Shown here in pieces: positions 55,342 to 63,786 of a stretch of DNA of 64,000 nt. Source of the stretch: Mesorhizobium sangaii (GTDB lineage Bacteria; Pseudomonadota; Alphaproteobacteria; Rhizobiales; Rhizobiaceae); contig NZ_JACHEF010000003.1 in assembly GCF_014207355.1 (NCBI RefSeq), positions 99,763-163,762 of the forward strand, read 5' to 3'. Within the stretch, counting starts at the first letter, position 1, and each line of letters starts with the position of its first letter. A program made the position numbers and the translations under genes. Below the pieces are notes generated by a model that was not told the origin of the DNA, did no database searches, and worked only from the letters and a program-made list of their open reading frames with translations.

Positions 55342-56643
55342 TTGGTACCGAACACAGGTTCCTACCGCCTCGCCAACGCACGGGTTCACGCGTCCCTGAC
55401 GCCGGGATTCACCACTGCTTTCGACAGCGATGGCTTTGCGCTTGCGGACATCGCTGTCGCCGACGGCAGGATTTCCAGCATCAACGCGCATGGCCGTACA
55501 GCAGTGCCAGTGGACGCCATAGACCTTGGCGGCCGCATCATCTTGCCGTGCTTCGTCGACTGCCATACGCATATCGACAAGGGCCATATCTGGCCGAGAA
55601 AGCCCAATCCCGACGGCACCTTCATGGGCGCGCTGAACGCCACCGGCGCCGACCGTGCCGCGCGCTGGAACGCCGAGGACGTGGCGCGGCGCATGGATTT
55701 CTCGCTGCGCTCGGCCTACGCGCATGGCACCAGGGCACTGCGCACCCATCTCGACAGCGTCGCCCCGCAAGAGGAAATCTCCTGGCCGGTGTTCGAAACG
55801 ATGCGCGAGACATGGCGCGGCCGCATCGAACTGCAGGGCGCGTGCCTGATCGGCATCGAGGGCGTGCGCGACAAAAAATGGTTCGACAGGCTGGCAAAAA
55901 GGGTCGCCGCGGCCAAGGGTGTTCTCGGTGTCGTCACCTATATGGTGCCGGATCTGGAAGAGCTGCTAGACCATGTCTTCGCGCAAGCGATCAAGCATGG
56001 CCTCGATCTCGATTTCCATGCCGACGAGACCGACGACATCGCCGCGATCTCGCTGAAGAAGATCGCCGAGGCGGCACTGTGGAACGGCTTCGAGGGCAAC
56101 ATCCTCGTCGGCCATTGCTGCTCGCTGGCGCGCCAGCCCGATCTCGACGTGCTCGACACGCTGGACAAGGTGGCGAAGGCCGGGCTCGCGGTCGTGTCGC
56201 TGCCGATGTGCAATCTCTATTTGCAGGACCGGCGCGGCGACCACACCACGCCGCGCTGGCGCGGCGTGACGCTGCTGCACGAGATGAAGACGCGTGGCAT
56301 TCCAGTTGCCGTTGCTTCCGACAACACGCGTGACCCGTTCTATGCCTATGGCGATCTCGACATGCTTGAGGTCTATCGCATGGCGACGCGCATCCTGCAT
56401 TTCGATCATCCGGTCGCCGACTGGCCGCAAGCGGTCACCGCGACACCGGCCAAGGTGATGCGGCTCGACGGTTTCGGCACGCTTGCCACCGGCGGTGATG
56501 CCGACTTCATCGTGTTCAAAGGCAGGAGCTGGACGGAATTGCTGTCGCGGCCCGAATCGGATCGCATCGTCGTGCGCGGCGGGCGCGCGATCGACCGGCA
56601 ATTGCCCGACTATGCCGAACTCGATGAACTAATGGTGGAATGA
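55342..56643 (+). CDS. Cytosine deaminase-like amidohydrolase
   Basis: Amidohydrolase-superfamily enzyme of 433 residues. Metal ligands are H75 and H77 (CHTHIDKGH), H226 (FHADE, with E229 as the catalytic acid/base) and D327 (SDNTRDPF); H258 (VGHCC) lies beside the ring. This is the CodA pattern, also found in creatinine and isoguanine deaminases and in atrazine-type hydrolases. The start is a TTG (55342) with GGAGCGG upstream, overlapping no other start. It sits between the importer and an FAD oxidoreductase, so it probably acts on the imported compound. Confidence 0.85.
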   Translation: MVPNTGSYRLANARVHASLTPGFTTAFDSDGFALADIAVADGRISSINAHGRTAVPVDAIDLGGRIILPCFVDCHTHIDKGHIWPRKPNPDGTFMGALNATGADRAARWNAEDVARRMDFSLRSAYAHGTRALRTHLDSVAPQEEISWPVFETMRETWRGRIELQGACLIGIEGVRDKKWFDRLAKRVAAAKGVLGVVTYMVPDLEELLDHVFAQAIKHGLDLDFHADETDDIAAISLKKIAEAALWNGFEGNILVGHCCSLARQPDLDVLDTLDKVAKAGLAVVSLPMCNLYLQDRRGDHTTPRWRGVTLLHEMKTRGIPVAVASDNTRDPFYAYGDLDMLEVYRMATRILHFDHPVADWPQAVTATPAKVMRLDGFGTLATGGDADFIVFKGRSWTELLSRPESDRIVVRGGRAIDRQLPDYAELDELMVE

Positions 56644-58046
56644 TGGACGTTTCGGCGCTCAAACGCGATCTCGACGGGCTGAAGCTCGACGACAATCCGG
56701 CCATCGTCCAGCAGAAGAGCCGCGACTTCTACTGGTACAGCCCGGTGCTGAAGCAGCAGCTCGACCATGTCACCGGCGACCTGATCGTGACGCCGAAGAA
56801 CGAGGCCGAGCTGATCCGAGTGCTTGCGGCCTGCCACAGGCATGGCGTGCCGGTGACACCGCGCGGCAGCGGCACCGGCAATTATGGGCAGGCGATGCCG
56901 CTCTCCGGTGGCGTGGTGCTCAACCTTGCCGAGATGAACCAAATCAAGTCGATCGCGCCGGGACGCGTGGTGACCGGGCCAGGTGCGGTCCTGGCGGACA
57001 TCGACAAGGCAACGCGGGCGCATTCCGGCCAGGAACTCCGGCTGTCGCCCTCCACCTACAACACCGCCTCGATCGGCGGTTTCATCGCCGGCGGTTCGGG
57101 CGGCGTCGGTTCGATCAATTTCGGTGGCCTGCGCGATTTCGGCAATGTGCTTCGCCTGCGCGTGGTGACCATGGAGGCCGAGCCGAAGGCGCTCGAACTC
57201 ACCGGCGAGGATCTGCACAAGGTGACCCACGCCTATGGCACCAACGGCATCATCACCGAAGTCGAGATGCCGCTGACATCAGCCTATGACTGGATCGATG
57301 TCATCGTCGGTTTCGACAGCTTCATGGCGGCGGCCCGCTATGGCAATGCGCTGGCTTGCCAGGACGGCATCCTGACCAAGCTGATCACGCCGATAGCGGC
57401 GCCCGTGCCGCAGCTCTATTTCAAGCGGCACCAGAAGTTCCTCGGGGAAGGGCAGAGCATCTGTGTCGTCATGGTGGCGCAGCATGGGCTCGATGCCTTC
57501 CTGGCCTTCACTCGCCGTGCCGGCGGAGAGGTTATTTTCAATGCCGCCACAGTGACGCCGGAGGACAAGAAGGGCCTGCCGCCCGCCTATGAGCTGGCCT
57601 GGAACCACACCACGCTCAGGGCGCTGCGCGTCGATCCCTCGATCACCTACCTGCAATCGCTCTATCCCTTCCCCAACCAGTTGGCGCTGGTCGAGAAGAT
57701 GGACGCGATGTTTCCTGGCGAGGTTTTTTCGCATCTGGAATTCGTGCGGCTGGACGGCAACATCACCTGCTTCGGCCTGCCGCTGGTCAAGTTCACCACC
57801 GAAGCGCGGCTCGACGAAATCGTGCGCCTGCACGAGGAGAATGGCTGCCCGATCTTCAACCCGCACCGCTACACGCTGGAAGAGGGCGGCATGAAGCAGA
57901 CGGACGCGGTGCAGCTTGCCTTCAAGCGCGAGACCGATCCGCAAGGCCTGCTCAACCCCGGCAAGATGATCGCCTGGGAGAACCCGGACTATGACTACCG
58001 TTCGGGCCGGACATTCCTGTTCAAGGGGCTGCAAAAGGCCGGCTGA
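56640..58046 (+). CDS. FAD-binding (VAO-type) oxidoreductase
   Basis: A 468-residue flavoprotein of the vanillyl-alcohol-oxidase family (FAD_binding_4). It has the PP-loop TPRGSGTGNYGQAMPLSGG (near 77-95), the SIGGFIAGGSGGVGSINFG segment (about 143) and a C-terminal cap domain. Glycolate oxidase GlcD and D-lactate dehydrogenases share this fold, but the C-terminal DPxGxxNPGK motif alone does not give the substrate. Starts at ATGATG (56640 or 56643) and is coupled at both ends by one- to four-base overlaps. Confidence 0.87.
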   Translation: MMDVSALKRDLDGLKLDDNPAIVQQKSRDFYWYSPVLKQQLDHVTGDLIVTPKNEAELIRVLAACHRHGVPVTPRGSGTGNYGQAMPLSGGVVLNLAEMNQIKSIAPGRVVTGPGAVLADIDKATRAHSGQELRLSPSTYNTASIGGFIAGGSGGVGSINFGGLRDFGNVLRLRVVTMEAEPKALELTGEDLHKVTHAYGTNGIITEVEMPLTSAYDWIDVIVGFDSFMAAARYGNALACQDGILTKLITPIAAPVPQLYFKRHQKFLGEGQSICVVMVAQHGLDAFLAFTRRAGGEVIFNAATVTPEDKKGLPPAYELAWNHTTLRALRVDPSITYLQSLYPFPNQLALVEKMDAMFPGEVFSHLEFVRLDGNITCFGLPLVKFTTEARLDEIVRLHEENGCPIFNPHRYTLEEGGMKQTDAVQLAFKRETDPQGLLNPGKMIAWENPDYDYRSGRTFLFKGLQKAG

Positions 58047-58627
58047 TGAACATCCTCGTCCTCCACGCCCATCCGGTCGAGACCAGCTTCAATGCCGGCC
58101 TGCACCGGATGATCGTCGAGCGGCTGACGGCGGCGGGCCACAAGGTCGACGACTGCGATCTCTACGCCGAGGATTTCGATCCGCGGCTGACGCGCCAGGA
58201 GCGGCTGGACTACCACAATGAGCGCGGCCCGGCCGACCCTGTGGCGCCCTATGTCGAGCGCCTGCTGCGCGCCGAAGCGCTGGTGCTTTCCTATCCGGTC
58301 TGGAACTATGGCTTTCCGGCGGTCCTGAAAGGTTTCTTCGATCGCGTCTTCCTGCCTGGCGTGTCGTTCAAGCTGGTCAACGGCAAGGTGCAGCCGTCGC
58401 TGCACAACATCATCAAGGTCGCGGCGGTGACCACCTATGGCGGCAGCCGGTTCCGCGCCATGCTGATGGGCGACCCGCCGCGCAAGCTTGTCAAGCGCAT
58501 GCTGCGCGCCACCGTAAAGCCCGGTGCGCCGGTGAGCTATCTCGCGCATTATGCGATGAACCTGTCGACCATTGAGACGCGCAAGGCCTTCATGGCCAAG
58601 GTCGCGGCCGGCATGGACGCCTTCTGA
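58046..58627 (+). CDS. NAD(P)H-dependent quinone/flavin reductase, flavodoxin fold (copy 1)
   Basis: A 193-residue protein of the NAD(P)H dehydrogenase (quinone)/MdaB-like family. It starts with MNILVLHAHPVETSFNAGLH, and the FMN loop YPVWNYGFPAVLKGFFDRVFLPG is near 80-102. Probably supplies electrons to, or reoxidises, a partner in this operon. It overlaps its neighbours by one base on each side and is about a third identical by eye to the next gene. Confidence 0.87.
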   Translation: MNILVLHAHPVETSFNAGLHRMIVERLTAAGHKVDDCDLYAEDFDPRLTRQERLDYHNERGPADPVAPYVERLLRAEALVLSYPVWNYGFPAVLKGFFDRVFLPGVSFKLVNGKVQPSLHNIIKVAAVTTYGGSRFRAMLMGDPPRKLVKRMLRATVKPGAPVSYLAHYAMNLSTIETRKAFMAKVAAGMDAF

Positions 58628-59214
58628 TGCGGGCACTGGTGGTCTACTGCCATCCGGTGCCGGAGAGCTTTTGCGCGGCGATCCGTGACACTGCCGTCGA
58701 GGTGCTGAAGGCGCGAGGCTGGGAGGTGCGGCTGCTCGACCTCTATGCGGAAAAATTCGACCCGGTGATGGGCTGCGACGAACGGCGTTCCTACAATGAA
58801 CAGGCGCCGCAGGATCCGGCGCTGAAGCCGCATATCGAGCTGCTCAACTGGGCCGAAGCGATCCTGTTCGTCTATCCGACCTGGTGGTACGGGCTGCCGG
58901 CGATGCTGAAGGGGTGGCTCGACCGGGTGTGGGCGACGGACGTCGCCTTCAAGCTGCCGGCGGGCAAGGGGCGGATCAAGTCGCTGATGACGCATGTGAC
59001 CAAGGTCGGTGTCATCACAACCTGCGGTGCGCCGACCTGGTGGAGCGTCGTCGTCGGCCAGCCCGGACGCAAGACCCTGCTGCGCGGCATGCGAGCGCTG
59101 TGCGCGACGCGCTGCCGGACCTTCTTCCTGGCGCACTACCTCATGGATGCCTCGACGCCACAAACGCGGGCTTCGTTTCTGGCGAAGGTACGGGCGAAGC
59201 TGGAGCGGTTTTGA
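58627..59214 (+). CDS. NAD(P)H-dependent quinone/flavin reductase, flavodoxin fold (copy 2)
   Basis: A 195-residue paralogue of the preceding gene, with the same order of motifs: the N-terminal VVYCHPVPESFCAAI and the FMN loop YPTWWYGLPAMLKGWLDRVW. The pair probably arose by tandem duplication. It is the last gene of the operon; a palindromic repeat follows at 59226. Confidence 0.87.
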   Translation: MRALVVYCHPVPESFCAAIRDTAVEVLKARGWEVRLLDLYAEKFDPVMGCDERRSYNEQAPQDPALKPHIELLNWAEAILFVYPTWWYGLPAMLKGWLDRVWATDVAFKLPAGKGRIKSLMTHVTKVGVITTCGAPTWWSVVVGQPGRKTLLRGMRALCATRCRTFFLAHYLMDASTPQTRASFLAKVRAKLERF

Positions 59215-59225
59215 GGGGTTAGCGT

Positions 59226-59251
59226 CCTTCTCTCCGTTTACGGGGAGAAGG
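59226..59251. repeat. Palindromic intergenic repeat, second copy
   Basis: CCTTCTCTCCG and CGGGGAGAAGG pair around TTTA with one U-G wobble. The element follows TTAGCGTCC, as does the copy at 27344-27372 (CTAGCGTCC), so both belong to the same family. It lies between two convergent operons and may terminate one or both. Confidence 0.6.
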
Positions 59252-59259
59252 ATAAGCGC

Positions 59260-61710
59260 TTACATCCTCGTCCGCTCCGACTTCGGGTCATACATCGGCT
59301 TCAGCGAGGCTTCCGCAGCAAAACGCTCGCCGGCGATCTCGATCTCGTAAGACGAGGCCAGCACATCCGCCTCGCTCTCGCCCTGGCACGGCACATAGCC
59401 CAGCCCAATGGCGCCGCCAAGATGATGGCCGTAATTGCCCGAGGTGATCGGACCGACGATCTTGCCGTCGCGCAGTATCGCCTCGTTGTGGAAGAGCAGG
59501 GGTTGCGGCTCCTTCAACCGGAACTGCACCAGCCGGCGTGACAGGCCGGCCTCCTTCTTCCGCAGCACCGCATCGCGACCGATGAAGTCGCTCTTGGCCG
59601 TCTTCACGGCAAAGCCGAGGCCTGCTTCCAGCACATTGTCCTCATCAGTGATGTCGTGGCCGAAATGCCGGAAGGCCTTTTCGATGCGGCAGGAATCCAG
59701 CGTGTGCAGGCCGCACAGCTTCAGGCCGACATCGGCGCCGGCCTCGTCGATCGCCTCGAAGACATGGGCTGCCTGGTCGGTCGAGACATAGAGCTCCCAG
59801 CCGAGTTCACCGACATAGGTGACGCGATGGGCGCGGGCCAGGCCCATGCCGATCTCGATCTCCTGAAACGTCCCGAACGGGTTGGCTTCGTTGGAGAAAT
59901 CGTTCGGGCTGACCTTCTGGATCAGCTTTCGCGAGTCCGGCCCCATCAGGCAGAGCACGGCTTCGGTCGCCGTTACGTCGGTGACGACCACGAACTCGTC
60001 GGTCAGGTGCTTGCGCAGCCAGGCGAGGTCGCGCTGCAGCGTCGCGCCGGGGACGACGAGGAAGTAGGCTGTCTCGGACAGCCGCGAGACGGTGAGGTCG
60101 CTCTCGATGCCGCCGCGCTGGTTTAGCATCTGCGTGTAAACGATCTTGCCCGGCGCCACATCCATGTCGTTGGCGCAGAGCTTTTGCAGGAAAGCACAGG
60201 CGTCACGGCCCTCGACCCGGATCTTGCCGAACGAGGTCATGTCGAAAAGACCGACCTTGTTCCTGACCGCCAGATGTTCCTCGCGCTGGTTGTCGAACCA
60301 GTTCTGCCGTTTCCAGGAATAGCGGTATTCGCGTTCCTGACCGTCACGGGCAAACCAGTTGGCACGCTCCCATCCGGCGACCTCGCCGAAGACGGCGCCA
60401 CGCGCCTTGAGATGCTCATGCAGGGGTGAGCGACGGACATTGCGCGATGTCGCCATCTGCCGATAGGGGAAATGGTCGGCGTAGAGCAGGCCGAGCGTTT
60501 CGGAGACGCGCTCCTTCAAATAGCGGCGGTTCTTCTGGAACGGCTGGGCGCGGCGAATGTCGACTTCCCACAGATCAAAGGGTGCTTCGCCGTCATTGAT
60601 CCACTGCGCCAGCGCCATGCCGGCGCCGCCGGAGGAGACGATGCCGATCGAGTTGTAGCCGGTCGCCATCCAGTAGCCGGACAGTTCCGGCGCCTCGCCA
60701 AGATAGTAGCGGTCGTCGGGGGTGAAGCTTTCGGGACCGTTGAAGAAGGTGTGGATGCCGGCGGTCGCCAGCATCGGCATGCGGTTGACGCCCATTTCGA
60801 GGATCGGCTCGAAATGGTCCATGTCCTCGGGCAACTGGTCGAAGCAGAAATCCTCGCGGATGCCGTCCATGCCCCAGGGCTTGGCCACCGGCTCGAAGGC
60901 GCCGAGCATCATCTTGCCGGCGTCTTCCTTGTAGTAGGCGCATTCGTCCGGCACGCGCAGCACCGGCAGGCGAGAGAGGCCGGGGATCGGCTCGGTGACG
61001 AGGTAAAAGTGCTCGCAGGCATGCAGCGGGATAGTGACGCCATTCTGGGCGCCAAGCTCACGCGCCCACATACCTGCACAGTTGACGACAATGTCGGCTT
61101 CGATCGTGCCTTGATCCTCGCCTTGCGCCCACGACACGCCGGTGACGCGACCGGCCTTGGTTTGGACCTTGGTGACCTTGACATTCTCGACGATGGTGGC
61201 GCCGCGCTGGCGCGCGCCCTTGGCCAGCGCCATCGCAATGTTGGCGGGGTCGCACTGGCCGTCGAGCGGCAGATGCACGGCGCCAACGACGTCGGAGACA
61301 TTGAGATGCGGGTACATCTCCTTGACTTCATTGGGCGAAATTTCGCGCACGTCGACGTCGAAGGCACGGGCAAGCGAGGCCTGCCGGTAGATTTCGTGCT
61401 TGCGCTCCTCGGTCAGCGCGACGGTGATCGAGCCGACCTGCCGCATTCCGGTGCCGACCTCGGTTTCGGCTTCCAGCTTGACGTATAGGTCGGCCGAATA
61501 TTTCGCCAGCCGGGTCATGTTCTGCGAGCCGCGCAACTGGCCGATCAGGCCGGCAGCGTGCCAGGTCGTGCCCGACGTCAGCTGCTTGCGCTCCAGGAGC
61601 ACGATGTCGGTCCAGCCGAGCTTGGCCAGATGATAGGCGACCGAACAGCCGGAGACGCCGCCGCCTATGATGACCGCTCTTGCCTTGGTGGGGATGGCCT
61701 TGGCGGTCAT
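59260..61710 (-). CDS. GcvT-fused FAD-dependent oxidoreductase (dimethylglycine/sarcosine dehydrogenase-like)
   Basis: An 816-residue enzyme that should oxidatively demethylate an N-methylated amino acid and hand the C1 unit to tetrahydrofolate. The DAO domain starts with VIIGGGVSGCSVAYHLAKLG and has the TTWHAAGL site used for covalent FAD in the family. A GcvT aminomethyltransferase and GcvT C-terminal domain occupy roughly residues 440-816. The ATG at 61710 (MTAKAIPTKA) overlaps the stop of the upstream aminotransferase gene by four bases. Dimethylglycine or sarcosine is the likely substrate, but other methylamines are possible. Confidence 0.88.
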   Translation of the reverse strand: MTAKAIPTKARAVIIGGGVSGCSVAYHLAKLGWTDIVLLERKQLTSGTTWHAAGLIGQLRGSQNMTRLAKYSADLYVKLEAETEVGTGMRQVGSITVALTEERKHEIYRQASLARAFDVDVREISPNEVKEMYPHLNVSDVVGAVHLPLDGQCDPANIAMALAKGARQRGATIVENVKVTKVQTKAGRVTGVSWAQGEDQGTIEADIVVNCAGMWARELGAQNGVTIPLHACEHFYLVTEPIPGLSRLPVLRVPDECAYYKEDAGKMMLGAFEPVAKPWGMDGIREDFCFDQLPEDMDHFEPILEMGVNRMPMLATAGIHTFFNGPESFTPDDRYYLGEAPELSGYWMATGYNSIGIVSSGGAGMALAQWINDGEAPFDLWEVDIRRAQPFQKNRRYLKERVSETLGLLYADHFPYRQMATSRNVRRSPLHEHLKARGAVFGEVAGWERANWFARDGQEREYRYSWKRQNWFDNQREEHLAVRNKVGLFDMTSFGKIRVEGRDACAFLQKLCANDMDVAPGKIVYTQMLNQRGGIESDLTVSRLSETAYFLVVPGATLQRDLAWLRKHLTDEFVVVTDVTATEAVLCLMGPDSRKLIQKVSPNDFSNEANPFGTFQEIEIGMGLARAHRVTYVGELGWELYVSTDQAAHVFEAIDEAGADVGLKLCGLHTLDSCRIEKAFRHFGHDITDEDNVLEAGLGFAVKTAKSDFIGRDAVLRKKEAGLSRRLVQFRLKEPQPLLFHNEAILRDGKIVGPITSGNYGHHLGGAIGLGYVPCQGESEADVLASSYEIEIAGERFAAEASLKPMYDPKSERTRM

Positions 61711-62888
61711 GCGGCCTCGCGGCGATAGCTGGAAGCAAAACGGCGCAGCCGAAGTGCTGCTTCCTGCAGCACGGGCTCCGGCTGGCAAAGGCTGATGCGA
61801 ATGTGGCCGGCGGCGGCCTCGCCGAAGCTGGAGCCGGGCATCACGCCGACCTTTTCCCTCTCGAGCAAGGCCCAGGCGAATTTCTCGTCGTCGGGTTCGA
61901 CGGCCGATATGTCGAGCATGACGTACATACCGCCTTCAGAACCGCGCACGGTGACATCGTTCATGCCACGCACGGCGTCGAGCAAGACTGTGCGCCGCGC
62001 AGCGTAGCGTTCGGCGATTTCCTTGACGCCATAGCGGTTCTCGAGCGCTTCGGAGCAGGCAATCGAGATGAAGGCCGGCAAGCCATAGGTCGTCACCAGA
62101 TTGAGATTGACCAGCAGCGAGATCATCTCTTGCGGACCCGTCAGCCAGCCCATGCGCCAGCCGGTCATGCCGTGGCTCTTCGACATGGAATTGATGACCA
62201 GAGTGCGCTCGGCCATGCCAGGCAACGAACGCGGCGAGACGTGCTCACCGCCCCCCAGCGTCCAGTAGACCTCGTCGGATAACAGCCAGAGATCATGCTC
62301 CCTGCAGACCTCGGCCAGCTGTTCCAGCCGCTCGCGCGAATAGACCGCACCGGTCGGGTTGTTCGGCGTGTTGATCAGGATTGCGCGGGTGTTCGGCCGA
62401 AGTGCTGCGCGGATCATGTCGGCATGAGGCTGGAAGCCGTCCTCGGCCGGTGTCTCGACCACGGTGAAGCTGGCGCCGGCGGCGCTGAACGTGTTGGGAT
62501 AGGTGGCGTAGTAGGGCGCCACCACGATGGCATGATCGCCCTGGTCGAGAACGGCCTGCACGGCCGCGTAGAGTGCGGCCTGGCCGCCCGGCGTGGCGAT
62601 GACCTGGTCCGGTGTCGTCTCGACGCCGGTGCAGGCGCTCGAGGCCGCCGCCATTGCCTTGCGCAGGCGTGGCAGGCCGGGAAGCGGGGTGTAGTGGTGA
62701 TTGCTGCCGCGAACCGCTGCCACACAGGCTTCGATCGTTTCCGAAGGCGTATCGAAATCATGGTCGCCGACCGACAACATAATGATGTCTTCGCCGGCCT
62801 CCTTGCGGGTCCAGGCGGCGAAATGGACTTCCCAGCCATCCTTGCCCGAAGGCACGATGCCGGAGATGCGCGATGATGGTCTAGGCAT
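61707..62888 (-). CDS. Class I/II pyridoxal phosphate aminotransferase
   Basis: A 393-residue fold-type I PLP enzyme. It shows the NTPNNPTG motif (173-180), the SDEVYW segment with the PLP-contact aspartate (about 205), the Schiff-base lysine K237 (SMSKSHGMTGWR) and the C-terminal substrate arginine region (HIRISLCQPE). Substrate unknown; aspartate/aromatic-type. I used the ATG at 62888; the open frame starts earlier but overlaps the methyltransferase gene more deeply. Lies between two demethylating dehydrogenases. Confidence 0.87.
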   Translation of the reverse strand: MPRPSSRISGIVPSGKDGWEVHFAAWTRKEAGEDIIMLSVGDHDFDTPSETIEACVAAVRGSNHHYTPLPGLPRLRKAMAAASSACTGVETTPDQVIATPGGQAALYAAVQAVLDQGDHAIVVAPYYATYPNTFSAAGASFTVVETPAEDGFQPHADMIRAALRPNTRAILINTPNNPTGAVYSRERLEQLAEVCREHDLWLLSDEVYWTLGGGEHVSPRSLPGMAERTLVINSMSKSHGMTGWRMGWLTGPQEMISLLVNLNLVTTYGLPAFISIACSEALENRYGVKEIAERYAARRTVLLDAVRGMNDVTVRGSEGGMYVMLDISAVEPDDEKFAWALLEREKVGVMPGSSFGEAAAGHIRISLCQPEPVLQEAALRLRRFASSYRREAA

Positions 62889-63786
62889 GTATATCTCCCG
62901 AAATTTCGTAGCCGGCCTGTTCGAGCCGGTCGCGCAGCGCGGCGATATGTGGCGGTCCGACTTCGCAGCAGCCGCCGACAATGCTCGCGCCGGCCTCCAC
63001 CCAGCCGATGGCCTGGTCGGCATAGGCATCCGGACCGAGGTCGTGGCGGGCATGCAGCACATCGACGGTGCCGCCGTGCTTGAGCGCTTCGGTGGAGGTG
63101 AAGCCATTGGCATAGGCGCCGACCGGGCCGCCGAGTTCGATCAGTTCAGGCAAAGCCGCGGCGATCGCTTCCGGCCGGCAGCAGTTAAGCAGCCGCGCGG
63201 CGACAGTCAGGCCGTCGAGCGCGCTTGCCGCAGCGGCTATTGTCTCGCCACTGCGCAGGCGTGGCTTGCCGTGATCGGCCAGTGTCCACGATACCCATAT
63301 GGGTTTGCCGCTTTCCGACGCGGCGGTGACGGCCGCACCCGCCTCCTCGGTAGACGCCATGGTCTCGCAGAGGAACAGGTCGACGCCATCCGCCTGCTCG
63401 GCAACGATGCGGCGATAGATATCGAGCGTATCCTGATATGAAATGGTCAGCGCGGGCGCGTAGCTGCCGAAAAGCGGTGACAGGCAGCCGGCGATGGTTG
63501 CCTCGCCGGCCTGGTCGCAGGCCTGCCTTGCAAGCTCGATGCCGCGCTTCTGCAGTGGCTTGAAGAGCTCTTCCGCGCCCTCGCGCGCCAGGCGTTCGGG
63601 TGTCGCCGAATAGGTGTTTATGGTGATGACGCGGGCGCCGGCACGGATAAATTCCGCGTGCAGGTCGCGCACGAGATCCGGCTCGTCGATCAGTACTCTG
63701 GCCGACCATAGTGGCGTCGGCTCGGATTTGCTGCGGCGGACCAATTCCTGGCCCATGCCGCCATCCGTGAGGATGATCTTCTTCAT
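62881..63786 (-). CDS. Homocysteine S-methyltransferase family protein (BHMT-like)
   Basis: A 301-residue zinc-dependent methyltransferase. The LTDGGMGQEL N-terminus and the zinc cysteines C202 (in LLNCC) and C273-C274 (GGCCEVGPPHI) match the family. Members use betaine, S-methylmethionine or selenocysteine-related methyl donors. The flanking dimethylglycine-type dehydrogenases make a betaine-like donor attractive but unproven. It overlaps the aminotransferase by eight bases and the upstream gene by four (ATGA). Confidence 0.88.
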   Translation of the reverse strand: MKKIILTDGGMGQELVRRSKSEPTPLWSARVLIDEPDLVRDLHAEFIRAGARVITINTYSATPERLAREGAEELFKPLQKRGIELARQACDQAGEATIAGCLSPLFGSYAPALTISYQDTLDIYRRIVAEQADGVDLFLCETMASTEEAGAAVTAASESGKPIWVSWTLADHGKPRLRSGETIAAAASALDGLTVAARLLNCCRPEAIAAALPELIELGGPVGAYANGFTSTEALKHGGTVDVLHARHDLGPDAYADQAIGWVEAGASIVGGCCEVGPPHIAALRDRLEQAGYEISGDIHA

